64,000 nt of DNA from Prorocentrum cordatum (Eukaryota > Sar > Dinophyceae > Prorocentrales > Prorocentraceae): positions 1 through 64,000 of the forward strand of contig CAUYUJ010004351.1 in assembly GCA_963575745.1 (NCBI GenBank), in the 5' to 3' direction. Position 1 is the stretch's first letter. Each line of letters opens with the position of its first letter. Below, piece by piece: positions 9,241 to 19,389 of this stretch. Below the pieces are notes generated by a model that saw nothing but the letters and a program-made list of their open reading frames with translations, was not told the DNA's origin and ran no database searches. The translations under genes were made by a program, and so were the position numbers.

Positions 9241-10860
9241 CTGAGCGTGGTGATCGTCATCAACTTGGCCAACCCTGTAGCGCATGAGCAGCCTGCTATT
9301 ATGGACCCGCTCGCGTTCATGACCTCCGAAACCGGTTGCTGGTACACGGCCCTCCTCGGGCCTCTGTGCAAGGCGCACAAGGGCCTCAGAAGTGCCAGGG
9401 GGAAAATCAGTATCCCTGGCAGCACACAAAAGTTCCTGGTGGCTGACCATTTCATAAAACTTGCGGAGGTCCACAAACGCGCTGAAACTTACAAAGCCTA
9501 ACTGGAGAGCCACAGCCGCAAGGGTGTTGTGTATCCAGGCGGACTTGTCACATGAGGTCTCACTACAGGCTCCCCAGAAAAAAAAACTATCGTGCAGTTT
9601 GGATTCCCACTTGGAGACCTGCTTGTGTCTCAATCTGGACCAAATTCTAGCAAACAAGGGCAGCAGGCCGATGGGTCTTTCTCCCCCTTGTGGTTTGGGG
9701 AGAAAGACGATGAGAATGAGCCGTATGTCGGTGTGCTCTGGCTCAGCTTCCCATCGATATAAAATCAGGATCAAAGCCTCTATGAGAGGCTCGGGCAACT
9801 TTTCAATCCACCTCGGGTGAAAGGAATCCCAGCCTAGACAGGTGTTGGGCCTAAGCGACCCCAGGGCTGCTCGCACCGCTGCTGGCTCTAGCTCGGGAAG
9901 GGGGGCCGCGCCTGAAACATCCCAGGAGAGGGGGTGGGGCCCCAGGTCCCTGGACGGAAGCTTCCAAAGCGAGACCCATGTCCCCAGCATGGCCTTCAAG
10001 GCCTCATGCCCCACGACAGGCACCGAATCAGCAAGCACTGGCTGGGAATTGCCCTGAGGGCCCCGGGAAGACTTATGCCCAAGACTCCCTCCTCTCTGGA
10101 ACGCGAGCTCTGGAAACTCCTTCCAAGACTGTCGAGCCGCCGACGCATCCTTGCTCGTTTGCTGCTGCGCACGACGCTGAAGCAAGACGCACGCCTCAAC
10201 GCGAGAGTCAGGATCCCCAAGACGAGCAAGGAAGGCGGCATGCGAGCTTGGTGACACAGCCTCCTGAGTCGACTCAGCCTCCTCCTCCCCCGAATCCCTC
10301 CAAACGCTACCGACCTCCTCCATGCGTGCAACAGCGCTGCTGCTCGCAGCATCTCTATCTGGGGCCGTGGAGTCTTGCGCGCGGAGCCACTGCAATGTCA
10401 CTCTGCGAAGCGTTATCCACTTCTGAGTTAACGCGCTGGCCTTTCTTCGGGCACTTGTTTCCCAGGCGCAAGACAGGGGCACTTTTTCCAGAAGGCAGCC
10501 AGCAGCACGACCTGAATAACGGGGCCCGTCAAACTCGGGCAGCCCCGTGTACATGCACAGATACAGCTCAGCGGAAGAAAAACACCTGCGCGCAAGACTG
10601 CCCACTGACTCCCCTGCGCAAATTTCGGAACCTGGCCAGCCCGAGATGTCCCCTGGAACGAAGGCCCCCCTCTTCTTTGGGAGCCTGAACGCCTCGGGCT
10701 GGATCCGTCTGTAAATGAAATTGTGGCTTCCTACCCCCGCCATCCTGAGGACGACCGCTTTGTGGGGCCCCACGGGAGTGTCATGCCGAAGGCATATGCT
10801 ACGGACGAAGGGCACTAGCACATCACTCATCACGAAAAGTATACGCAGCTGTCGACGCAC
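9196..10860 (-). pseudogene. LINE-1 endonuclease end and reverse transcriptase palm
   Basis: A 554-aa open stretch. The first about 45 residues (SDVLVPFVRS, then DTPVGPHKAV) fit the last EEP strand, where SDH is expected; the His motif is degenerate. Residues about 330-480 are RT: GWDSFHPRWI, then the IVFLPKPQGGERPIGLLP fingers motif, then motif A as AFVDLRKFYEMVSHQ, which keeps the catalytic Asp. After motif A the homology leaves this frame near 9430 and moves to the next one (9225-9476). Residues about 150-300 between the domains are low in recognisable features. Confidence 0.88.
9225..9476 (-). pseudogene. LINE-1 RT motif B segment in a shifted frame
   Basis: This short frame duplicates motif A DNA in another phase and then carries IIAGCSCATGLAK, the glycine/serine motif B region expected between motifs A and C. 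It stops at 9225, and homology continues in the third frame towards 6746. Two frameshifts thus fall within about 250 bases of the RT. Confidence 0.75.
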
Positions 10861-11546
10861 GTGGGCTGTTCTGCGCGCGCAACCTCCGCGTGCAACGCGT
10901 TTAAGAAACCATGCCGAAGAAAACTGTCGGTCCCAAAAAGCTCAGCTTCGATGTCCCAGTCGCCAGCAATGCAGAAGGGCAGGCGCGAGGCCCGCACGGC
11001 CTCAATGAGAGCTCCCAAGAGCTCCACGTTGCCCTTAAGGCCCACCCCCGCCTCCCCGTACACCGAGACGAAGAGAATCTGCATATCGCCTAAAACTGCG
11101 CGCTGGAACTTAAGCCTGCTCCTGGGGTGTGCACATGCTGGCAAATACTCTGCAACAGGAATGTGAGCACGCGTGCGCAGGCCTACCCCACAGGACGTCG
11201 ACAGGGCCGAACTGCCAGTGATCGCACACGGCGACGCCTCCAGCCGATAGCCTCGTGCTCGAGCCCAAGCTTGACCGCGTCGGAACTGCTCACCTGCTGC
11301 GAGGCGGAGCCCCTGCAGCACGAAAATGTCCGCCTGTAACAACTGGTCCAGCACGCACCACTCCACGAACCTCTGAACCGTGGCCCAGGAATTGCCGGTG
11401 TAGCAAACCACCGTGAACTCCGTGCTAACCCCGAACGGTTGCATCGGCTGCTTGTCACCAGCCACCTTAACCTTGCTATGCGCTGTGCAGGTAGAACTCC
11501 TACCGAGCAGCTCCAAATCACGAACAGGAACGGGCTCGTGTGGCAC
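10830..11546 (-). pseudogene. LINE-1 EEP (APE-type) endonuclease
   Basis: Open for 238 aa. In EEP order: ADIFVLQGLRL (where the catalytic Glu is normally found, here Gln), CGVGLRTRAHI, ILFVSVYGEAG, and FCIAGDWDIE (the usual GDxN is GDWD). The final SDH strand lies in the next fragment (10860 and below), reached by a frameshift. In this family the domain nicks target DNA for target-primed reverse transcription. Loss of the Glu and Asn suggests an inactive copy, although a sequence change at the frame junctions cannot be excluded. Confidence 0.8.
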
Positions 11547-12835
11547 GCCAGGGCCAGGTTAATCAGCGCGTTGCCCTGCAAGTTGCCCATCAGACAGAGG
11601 CACGCATCGCCTGATGCCTCTTCTCCGTTCAAATACTCGCACAAGCCCAGGCAGCTGTAGTCAGGGAACAGCAGGCCTCCGTAGGTTACGGGTCGCAAAC
11701 GATTGTCTTCCACTTCGCCCCCTTTGACCGCATCCGAGGACACGAGGGGGCACTCAATAGCTCGGATTGTGTAGCCGCTTGGGTTTGAAGCCTCCCGCTG
11801 CCAAAAGGCGAGCTTTGGCTCGAAGCTCCTCCTCGTCTTCACCCGCGTCAGCCAAGGGGCCGACATCCTTGCGCAGCAGCTCAACCTCGATCGCGTCGGT
11901 GTCCCACGCTGCTGGGGGCGGCTCCGATGGTTGACCACCGCTCGCTGCCCCGCGAGCTCGCTTGTCGGGCGGCTCCCCCAGCAGTTCGCCCGCGCAGGAC
12001 TTGAGCACCTCAGCCAACTTCGGTGCCAGCTTGCAGGCGTCCTCGACGCACTCAATAGCACCAAGCGATGAAAGCAACTGGGCCTCATCCAGCTTGATCT
12101 CAAGGCCCGTGAGGTCCATGGCCTGATGCTGTCCTGGCTCATCTGCTGGCTGCGAAGATGCGAGAGCACGCACCTCCTCCTCCAGCTGCAGGCAGACCTT
12201 CTGGCGCCCCAAGACCACCAGCGCAGCTGCTCCTCCTGCGCCTGGAGCAGCTTCTGGTCCACTGCCGCCTTGTCCTGCTCCGCCTTCTGGTAGCGGATGC
12301 GGGCCTGCTCAGCTCGGCGCGACAAGGCCGTGAGCTTCGCGGGCAAGGGCTTGTTCTCATACAGCTTACGACGAGCCCCCTCCAGCTCCTCGCGAGCAGC
12401 TTTGAGTGGTAACTCCGCCCAAGGGGGGCGGACCGACTCCAACCACTGCACGTGCTTGCTGAGACCGTCGATCTCATCGCGTAGCTCTTCCGACTCATTG
12501 GACTCCACTGCCGCGTCGCCTCCGCCCGAGTCAGGCGAACCACGCAGCCTCGCGCTCTCGGCCTCCAGCTGCTGCAGGCGCTTCTCCAACTTGACAAACG
12601 ATGCAGACGCTGCATCATTGGCGCCGTCGGCCTTGCGCTTGGTCCTGCTGGGTGAGTCCGAGGGAATGACGCACTTGAATGCCGCACCCTTGTGCAGCTT
12701 GCACTTGTAGCACTTCTCAGTGATCCCATAGTTAATGAGAGGAGCCCCAGTACGACGAAACGTGCAAAACTTGCACATCCAATATTGCTTAGACTCCTGC
12801 TGCTTGCCACTCCATGTCCACGGCGCTGGCACCAT
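11183..12835 (-). pseudogene. LINE-1 N-terminal zinc-finger/coiled-coil region
   Basis: The frame is open from a TAG at about 12943. The first ATG (12835-12833) sits in GCCATGG, so I choose it. Near the start is a CX2CX17CX2C finger (WMCKFC ... KCYKCK), a likely nucleic-acid-binding module. A long charged coiled coil follows (FVKLEKRLQQLEAESARLR, later ARIRYQKAEQDKAAVDQKL). At about 12200 homology leaves this frame, re-enters near 11760 (CPLVSSDAVKGG ... FPDYSCLGLCEYL) and leaves again near 11500. The central part of this frame (about 12200-11760) is a shadow of the fragment below. Confidence 0.75.
11754..12218 (-). pseudogene. LINE-1 linker in a shifted frame
   Basis: A 154-aa segment that continues the coiled coil (QKVCLQLEEEVRALASSQ) and then an acidic, Ala/Leu-rich linker (IKLDEAQLLSSLGAIECVED, VELLRKDVGPL, EDEEELRAKARLL). 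Its composition is far more protein-like than the overlapping frame. It ends in KPKRLHNPSY at a stop, after which the previous frame resumes. Confidence 0.65.
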
Positions 12836-12977
12836 GGCGACGTCTTTGCTGCGAGTTGGGCCGCCAGAGAGCCCCTGCGGTACTGGCTGAACGAGAAACA
12901 CTGTCGAGCGCAAGCGCTCTGGCACTGCCGCGGACTAGCGGTATCCACTTGTTCCACTGGGGAACTCAAAGCCTTTG

Positions 12978-13024
12978 GCCAAAATGGTTTGAGCCAAAAT
13001 GGCTTGAGCCAAAATGGCTACGGA
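12978..13024 (-). other. Dinoflagellate spliced leader followed by two relict leaders
   Basis: Read on the minus strand, 13024-13003 is a perfect 22-nt DinoSL: T, then CCGTAGCCATTTTGG, then CTCAAG. Immediately downstream is a 15-nt relict, CCATTTTGGCTCAAA (13002-12988), then a more degraded CCATTTTGGCCAAAG (12987-12973). Truncated leaders joined behind a full one are the known signature of repeated trans-splicing and reinsertion of cDNA. Upstream, the pyrimidine tract ends CTCCCTCTTAG, resembling a splice acceptor. Confidence 0.97.
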
Positions 13025-13033
13025 GGACTAAGA

Positions 13034-13080
13034 GGGAGGAGCAGGAGGAGGAGGAGGAGGAGGAGGAGGAGGAAAAAGAA
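13034..13080. repeat. GGA tract at the 5' end of LINE-1
   Basis: GGA units begin about 10 bp beyond the spliced leader. On the element strand this is a TCC polypyrimidine stretch ending CTCTTAG just before the leader. Confidence 0.9.
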
Positions 13081-13670
13081 AAGGAAAATAACCCCAGGAC
13101 CTGAAAAAGGTCGGCGGGATTTTGCTCGAGTCGCTCGAGGTCTCCATGGGGCTGCAGCGAATCCGCAGCAGGTTTGGGTGCCAGACACAGCGGTCGCGCA
13201 GGTCGGTCGAAGGGCGAGCCTGAAACAGCCAAGAAAAAATGGTGCTTGCATTGGCCACCGGGACGGAACTCCACGAAACATTCTGGCCACCGTGCGCTGC
13301 AGCGGTAGGCGTGTACGCTGGGGTCTTTTCGTCATCCTCTTGCTCCACCACGGGGGGTCAATGATGACTGCGACCAGGACAAAATCCGCCTCCGACGACT
13401 GGAACACTTGCGCAATAAGGCGTACATGCGCTTGTGCTGAGACGCCACACATCATTCCGTTTGTGCATCAGCCCTCGCGATGCTCGTTTTTTCTTGCCGT
13501 TCGGAAAAAAAAAAAACCAGGCTAAGCATTCTAGAACGCCCTGAAGACGCGTTCGCCCTGGGGCCCCTCGGACACCCTTCTAGGATCACTCGAAGCCCCC
13601 GAACAAAAACAATTCGGAATATATGTGGAAAGCGGCCGTCGGAAAACGCTCGTGTCACAACCATCGGGTC
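13081..13670. other. No gene recognised
   Basis: Contains a run of A at 13505-13517. The overlapping ORFs in this stretch resemble no family I know. Confidence 0.35.
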
Positions 13671-13675
13671 CAGCG

Positions 13676-13855
13676 GAAGGGGGGGATAGGAAAGGGGGGG
13701 TTTGAGAATCAGCTTATGTAGCTGATTTTCCTGGCGCGTCCGGGCGCCGGAGGTGGCTATGTATCGAAGAGTGGGCCCCATCGGTGGGGCCGGAACCAGC
13801 TGCATGCAGCAAATTCCGCACCCCCCCCCCCCCACTTTCCTAACCGCCCCCCTTC
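13676..13855. mobile_element. Family M repeat, copy 1
   Basis: The left end GGGGGGGATAGGAAAGGGGG and the right end (CCCCCACTTTCCTAACC) are inverse copies. The interior holds AATCAGCTTATGTAGCTGATT, itself a hairpin, and GCATGCAGCAAATTC. Related copies are at 29938 and 62786. Confidence 0.75.
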
Positions 13856-14514
13856 GTCCGGCCCGACACCAGCACGTCACGGCATTCACTATACGCACGC
13901 ACGACAAGGAGCCTGCGTGACACCTTGCCAGAAGGGGAATAGGAGACGCGAAAGATGAGCCTCCGAAGTGCTGGGCAGGTCGTAATCACTGCAATCCCTA
14001 ATTACACAAATCATCAACGTCTCTACTAGACCCTTCCGAATGCCGAGTCCTGTTGCTTTGCCGGGGCGATCAGCGCGGGGACCGCTGCCGCCGCCTGCAC
14101 ATCGCGCTGCAGACCCAGGCGGATCTGCGATCCTAGCATCCCGCTTTTGAGAGAACGAGCGAGATCGGACAAGCTGACGCGAGTCCCGTCGACAGCCCGC
14201 TACTGCGGTAGCCAAGGCCGCCATTGCACGCTTAGCAGTGGTGCCCACCTTGGGGTACGGGGAACGTTGAAACAACCACCCCCCGGCGCATAGCGACTGA
14301 GGTAGAAGGCGGGGTGCTGAGCAGGCGATGCGCCACGTCTCTCGGAGGCGCCTCCTGGGGGCCTCATGGCACGTCCCAGGACCGTTTGGGGACGTCTCGG
14401 GTGGCGCCAAAGCGCCCTGGACGTAGTGCCAGACGGTCGTGGGAGAGCTGGGGGGCGGTTTCAGTTGTCGGGGGCTCTCTGGGCCCCCACGGGCCGCCGG
14501 GGCCCCCCATTGCG
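13856..14514. other. No gene recognised
   Basis: Moderately GC-rich. Multiple open frames on both strands lack a recognisable domain. Confidence 0.35.
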
Positions 14515-14730
14515 TATGTATATACGCACACCTAGATGAACACATACATATCTATATGTCTACATATATATATATTATGTATATAGTATGTATATATATA
14601 TGTATATATAACTATTCATACACACATACCTGCATGCATACATACAGACCGCATACAAACATATAACCGGCCACACACATGCATGTATACATGTATGTAT
14701 ACATGTATATATGTAGATGTATGATGGATA
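14515..14730. repeat. AT-rich TATA/CATA island
   Basis: About 200 bp of TATATA, CATACA and TATACATG units, in strong contrast with the GC-rich surroundings. Short palindromes such as TATACATGTATA allow cruciform extrusion. Confidence 0.85.
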
Positions 14731-14755
14731 CAAGTTGTCAGAAACAGAGACAGAG

Positions 14756-14781
14756 AGAAAAAGAGAGAGAGAGAGAGAGGC
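14756..14781. repeat. (GA)n microsatellite
   Basis: An AGAGAGAG run following CAGAGACAGAGAG, directly after the AT island. Confidence 0.85.
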
Positions 14782-14910
14782 CACACAATAGTAAAACACA
14801 ACACATGCCAATTGGAGGTACATGGCACCACTCTCAATGACGCCCCCCAAAAATGGCGCTTGGCCCGCGTGCAGCAGGTCGACGGCCAAGCATGAGAGAT
14901 GCCACCCCGA

Positions 14911-15219
14911 TCACGCCCCGAGTGCCCCCCCCCCCCACCACCCCCCCACAGATGACCTCCTTGTCGTCCTGCCTCGCTCGCCTGCCACGTGTCGACGATG
15001 TCCCGCCTGGTCATGGTGCTCGAGGTGGCGGCGGCGGCTGAAGCACACGACTTGCAGCCCATGCATCACCAACACGTCCGGGAAGATGCGATGTATCCAC
15101 CGCGCAGCCTGTGGCGAGGAGATCGCGGAAGGAATGAGGCTGGGCACCTCCCACACATGTGCGGAGAACGCGTGATTGCTAGATGGAATCACCAATCCGC
15201 CAGCACTCTTGGGAACCAA
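14911..15219 (-). CDS. Unrecognised protein-like ORF fragment
   Basis: 102 aa. Residues 15-62 have ordinary protein composition (AFSAHVWEVPSLIPSAISS, WIHRIFPDVLVMHGLQ), unlike neighbouring GC-driven frames. The C-terminus runs into a C/G homopolymer and is not credible. It may be a gene or retroelement fragment. I recognise no family. Confidence 0.25.
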   Translation of the reverse strand: MVPKSAGGLVIPSSNHAFSAHVWEVPSLIPSAISSPQAARWIHRIFPDVLVMHGLQVVCFSRRRHLEHHDQAGHRRHVAGERGRTTRRSSVGGWWGGGALGA

Positions 15220-15399
15220 CAGTCTGCGCTCCTCAACCTCCTAGTTCCCCTCTCGCTGAAGAAAGCCTCTAGATTTACTCAGGCATGGCACCCCTTGTGG
15301 GTCTCCAGGCGTGTGAGATTCTTCCCCTCCTACAATGTCCCCACCCAAGAGCCCCACACCAGAAATTAAACCGGAAATTTGACCCCCTTCACTGTCCCC

Positions 15400-16620
15400 C
15401 AGGAAATCGGCGTGGGGGGGTAGAGGGCTCCCCTACGCCGAAGAGGGCCCCAAGAAGCACCCAAGACGGTCCAAAAAGGCCCCGAGTCACTGGAAGATCG
15501 TTCTCACACGCCCAAAGTGGCGTCCAGCTGGTCAAGCCGAAAGCCGTCAAGAGGCCTCCCACGATAACCCCAAGAACCAACACTCGTCCACTGCCTCGGA
15601 ACACGGTGCATTTTAAGCATGTGCGACCCTTCGGCCTTCACGGCGTTGAAACTGGCCCAAAGGCCCCCAAACCCTTCCAAGAAACTCGTAAGAGAACTCA
15701 AACACGGCCCGAGAAGGCCCCAAAGACAACCGCAGAGGCGCGCAAGGCAGCCCCCAAAAGGGCCCAAACTGGGAGGCCTAACTGACAGTTCGAGTTCCCC
15801 GCCCAGAATGCACACAGGAGGCGAGGCCCCCAGCAAATTCCAAGAGGCCCCCAAGACACCCCAATAAGCCCTCCAGAGGCCCAGAAACCAACCCTCGTCC
15901 ACTGCCTCGGGACACGGTACATCTTAAGCATGTGCGACTCTTCGGCCTTCACGGCGCTGAAACCAGCCCAAGGGCCCCCAACACCGCACCAAGCAACTCA
16001 CACGAGAGCCCCAACACGGCCGAAGGTGGTCCAGAGACAGCCGAAGAGGTGCCGAGAACAGCCCAGAAAGGGCCCCAAGAAGGGCCCAAAACTGGGAGGC
16101 CGAAGTGACGATTCGAGTTCCCCGCCCAGAAATGCACACAAGAGACCGTAAGAGACAACCAACCAAATTCCCAAAGGCCCCCAAGCGGCCCCCAGCATAC
16201 AATAAAAGGTCCCGACATAACCCCCAAAGGCTTCAGAACTGCTTTCAATAAGCCCCTTACAACACAGGAAACGGTGCCAAGGGTGTGGTCGGAAAAGGAA
16301 CCCAAAATGGTCCCAAAATCTCCAAAACGGCCCAACAAGTCCAAAACTGTTCAAACAAGGGAGACGGAACCTCAACGTAGATCCAAAACCCTCGTTTTCG
16401 AGCGGGTTCCAGGAAACCTCACGAAGTCCCCAAACGCCCCCCGGAGGCCCCCAATGCCCCTACGATTCCTGTTTAAGAACGCCCATAAAACAACATGTTC
16501 CTTATGGCGCACAAGGGCCCTCCATTGCTGGATCCCCCCAGTAAAAAACCCAAACGCCCCGAAAAAACGCCGACCCCCACCCCAGAAAACCCTGACACAC
16601 AACCTGGACACGACGGCAGC
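15400..16620. repeat. Degenerate AAGGCCCCAAA minisatellite block
   Basis: The motifs AAGGCCCCCAA, GGCCCCAAG and GGCCCAAA recur irregularly across 1.2 kb. A similar texture returns at 61570-61760. Within it lies a direct tandem duplication (next entry). Confidence 0.7.
15577..16200. repeat. Two direct tandem units of about 310 bp
   Basis: Units start at about 15577 and 15888. Both contain CTCGTCCACTGCCTCGG, AAGCATGTGCGAC, CTTCGGCCTTCACGGCG, and near the end AACTGGGAGGCC followed by CGAGTTCCCCGCCCAGAA. Confidence 0.85.
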
Positions 16621-16644
16621 ATGAACTGGAGGCCATTCGATCTG

Positions 16645-17450
16645 TGACGGCGTCGTGGCCCGCACGAAGCCTTCTCTTCGTCCGCCTGGTGTTTTTCCCT
16701 CTCCCCCGTCCTCGTCTTCTTCCTCGTCCTCCTCGTCCTCCTCGTCCTCCTCGTCTTCCTCCTCCTCCTCGTCCTCCTCGTCTTCATATTCCTCCTCCGT
16801 TTTTTTCCGCATTTAGTCTTCTCAGAATCGTAGCCCACTTGTTTGGGGTTCGTCCCGAACCCTCTTTCCGCGGAGTTGGTACGTTGAGCACCAGTGCACA
16901 CATTAAATCCAAAACGGCCACCCAAGCGGGCTCGCTTGCAAGACTTGCGTTTCATGGTGAAGTATTTTCCCGGCGCGCGCGACACAACCTGCCACCACTG
17001 ACAACGCCGACGTCGGCATGTTTGTGGACTCGCCGTTGCACCGATGCGCGCACCAACTGCGCGACGTGAAACCGACGTCCGCGCCATGGGCAGGAACCTG
17101 AACGAAGCCGTCTCCTCCTCCTCCTCCTGTCGTTCCTCCCTTTCCTTCGTCCTCCCCGTCCTCCTCCTCTTCCTCCTCCTTTTCCGCGCGCTCCTTCCCA
17201 TAATCGTGCACCTCAAGTTGGCTCTCTTTCCAAGTCCTCCTACACGGATTTGGTGCGCGTAGCACCAGAACACAATCCATATCCAAAGACGTCGCCCAAA
17301 CGGGCTCACTTGCCAGACTTGCATGTCAAAGTACCGTTTTTTTTTCTCGTCGCGCGCAACGCAGTCAGCCCTCGCGGAGAACGCCGACTTCGCCAACTTG
17401 TTTTGGCACGCGCCAATGCGTCTAACGCGTGCTAGCTGCGTTCCGCGCGA
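16645..17450. repeat. Two to three direct tandem units of about 390 bp
   Basis: Each unit has a TCC/TCG tract (16695-16797; 17115-17195), then GAACC..C...C-GG-TTGGT-CG, an ACACAATCCA/ACACATTAAAT segment, CGGGCTC.CTTGC, and a stretch rich in GACGTCGG. The second unit is diverged; a third, weaker one may extend to 17800. Confidence 0.65.
16695..16797. repeat. TCC/TCG pyrimidine-rich tract
   Basis: CCTCGT and CCTCCT units alternate. It is one arm of the 390-bp tandem unit. Confidence 0.85.
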
Positions 17451-19240
17451 CCGAAGCCCGCGCAATTTGCGCACAGCACGCGTCTCTGTTTCGTCTCTCG
17501 ATGGTCCCACTTGTTTGTTCTTCAAATGTTCGTGTCCACGAAAGCTCCCCCACGCGCCGCGCATTTCAGCAACTCTGTTTCCGTTTCTGCCTTCCGCTTG
17601 CGATTGTTTGGCCCGGCGCTCATGCGACAACTTGCGACGCTCTTGCGCGCGCTTCCGATGCAGCTTCTGCCCCGCGGCGTCGCGTTCCCTCTGAGATCCC
17701 GACATTTCCTGTAGTTCGTCGAATAGCGACAGGCACGTGTCGCTCGAATGTCGCACAGCGCCAGCGCTCTTGAATTCGCGTTGCCACTGCGCGACATCCA
17801 CTTTGCTTGGGTATGGCTGCGCATCGCTCTATAATTCGCCCCAGTCAGTGCCCGCCCTTGTTCAGCCGCTCCCTCGCCGCCCCCGCTGCCGCCGTGCCGC
17901 GTCGGTTCATCGCCCTCCGCTTCGGTCGCCCATGCATCGCGCGCTGCGCGCTATTTCTCGCCCTCGTTCTCAAGCGCGGGCCTGTCCTTGTTCTGGTACT
18001 CATACTTCGATGACGCTTCTACCAGCGCCCTCCGCCGGCGCCGCCCGCGCACGCCCCGCGGCGTCAGCTGCGCCCCACCACAGACCTGCAACGGCCCCAT
18101 CGGCGCGCGGCTCCCTGTCCAAAAGTCGGCGGATCCACGGATCTCTCGCCTTTGCACGCGCGCAATGGCCGCGCGGCTGGACGCCCAACTGACGCCGCGC
18201 CCTCCTCCGAGGTCCGCCACCGCTGCGCCCGCAGTCGGCCCTCGCGCGGCGATCGCCGCCACTGCCGCCCACGGCGCGATCATTGCGACGCTCGACGCCG
18301 GGCGCCTCCGACGCCTGCCCGCATGCCGCAGTCGCCCAGTCGATGGGGAGATCGGGCGCAGCCCCAGCCCCCACCTGGGAGGCGCCAGTCCTTCGCGCGA
18401 AGGTCTAGCACAACGATTCGCAGCAAATTCAACAAGACCCACTCGTCATCATTTCCCACGACGTCGTCCTCGCGCAACGCCCATCCATGAATCGTCGCAG
18501 CGCGCCCCCGCAGCGCCTGCTTCTGCGACCGACCCCCGCGGCCCCCCACAATGCCGGGCACGCCGCTCGCCGGCGGAGGCCACCCTGACAAGCTTACGCA
18601 CCCCTTATCGTGGAGACCTACCCACCGCATCCTGTCCTCGACCGTGCACGGCCGCCTCTGTTCCCCCCCGCGACACGGGCGATCTCTTGCTGCGACCCGC
18701 AGCATCCGCGACCCTAGCACTTTCGCCCGCTGCGCGACACTCTGCCCCCCGACGGGGTGCCGAATGTCCTGGGCCGCGTGAGTAGCAACGGATTCTATAG
18801 ACTTCTCCTCTCGAAACCGCGCGTCTTCCGGAGACGTCGCAACGGGCCGCCGCCCCTTTCGCTCGCCGCTGCAGACCTCGCCCACCCGCCCACTACTATT
18901 AGCATGTGACACCCGCGTTCTCGGCAGCAAACTCCGCCGCGCTGCGCCGCGCCGCTCGCCCGCGACCACGGCCCATCCGTTGGCCTCGCACGCGAGAACT
19001 TGCGCGCGCGCTCTGACCCTGCATCGCCCAAATTCACCATGCCCTCCAAGCATCAAACCGCCTTGGCCTTCCACGCGCTCGCACTCCGTCAACTCCGTCA
19101 CCCCCTGAGCTGCCCCGACGCCTCCAGCCCAGAGAGAATGCGCCGGCACCTGGCGCGCACTTCCTCGCCATCTTCAGGCGCGACACGGGCCGCGCATTGA
19201 TTGCCGTGCTCGCAGTCGACTGCCGCATGGCAATGCGCAT
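17451..19240. other. CG-rich region, no gene recognised
   Basis: Long antisense-overlapping frames (265 aa at 17988-18785 plus; 289 aa at 18280-19149 minus) are open because stop codons are rare in CG-rich DNA. Neither has low-gap hydrophobic structure, motifs or a credible start. Confidence 0.4.
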
Positions 19241-19389
19241 TTGACGCGTTAGCCAGCGAGGGCCCCGAACAATCTGTTTGTAGCAAACATTGTGGCGACA
19301 TCTACGTTGCGCAATCAATGCGGTGCAATGTATGCCGTACATCCCGAGTTGTTGTGTTCGGCATGTGTGGCGAAATCTACTCGGTACAG

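Larger units (their letters stand above)
6746..13024 (-). mobile_element. LINE-1: DinoSL-tagged non-LTR retrotransposon, decayed
   Basis: An approximately 6.3-kb minus-strand element whose fragments keep the expected order: spliced leaders (13024-12978), N-terminal zinc finger and coiled coil, EEP endonuclease, reverse transcriptase, C-terminal zinc knuckle and RNase H. Frames change at least five times, near 12200, 11760, 11500, 10840 and within 9480-9240, so it is not functional as read. The presence of mature DinoSL at the 5' end indicates that the inserted cDNA came from a trans-spliced transcript. A GGA tract lies directly outside the 5' end. No poly(A) or clear target-site duplication was found at the 3' end, which is placed at the last stop codon. 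Confidence 0.9.

Noticed and set aside
14850-14870. Second spliced leader near AAAAATGGCGCTTGG
   Set aside because: Only seven bases resemble the leader and the required CTCAAG end is missing.
16473-17801. 442-aa minus Arg/Lys-rich ORF
   Set aside because: It covers the 390-bp tandem units with TCC/TCG tracts; the basic runs are the tract. Two diverged units read in the same frame, but neither shows a protein-like core.
18280-19149. 289-aa minus ORF
   Set aside because: It overlaps an equally long plus-strand ORF in CG-rich DNA, and neither has motifs or codon preference that would single it out.
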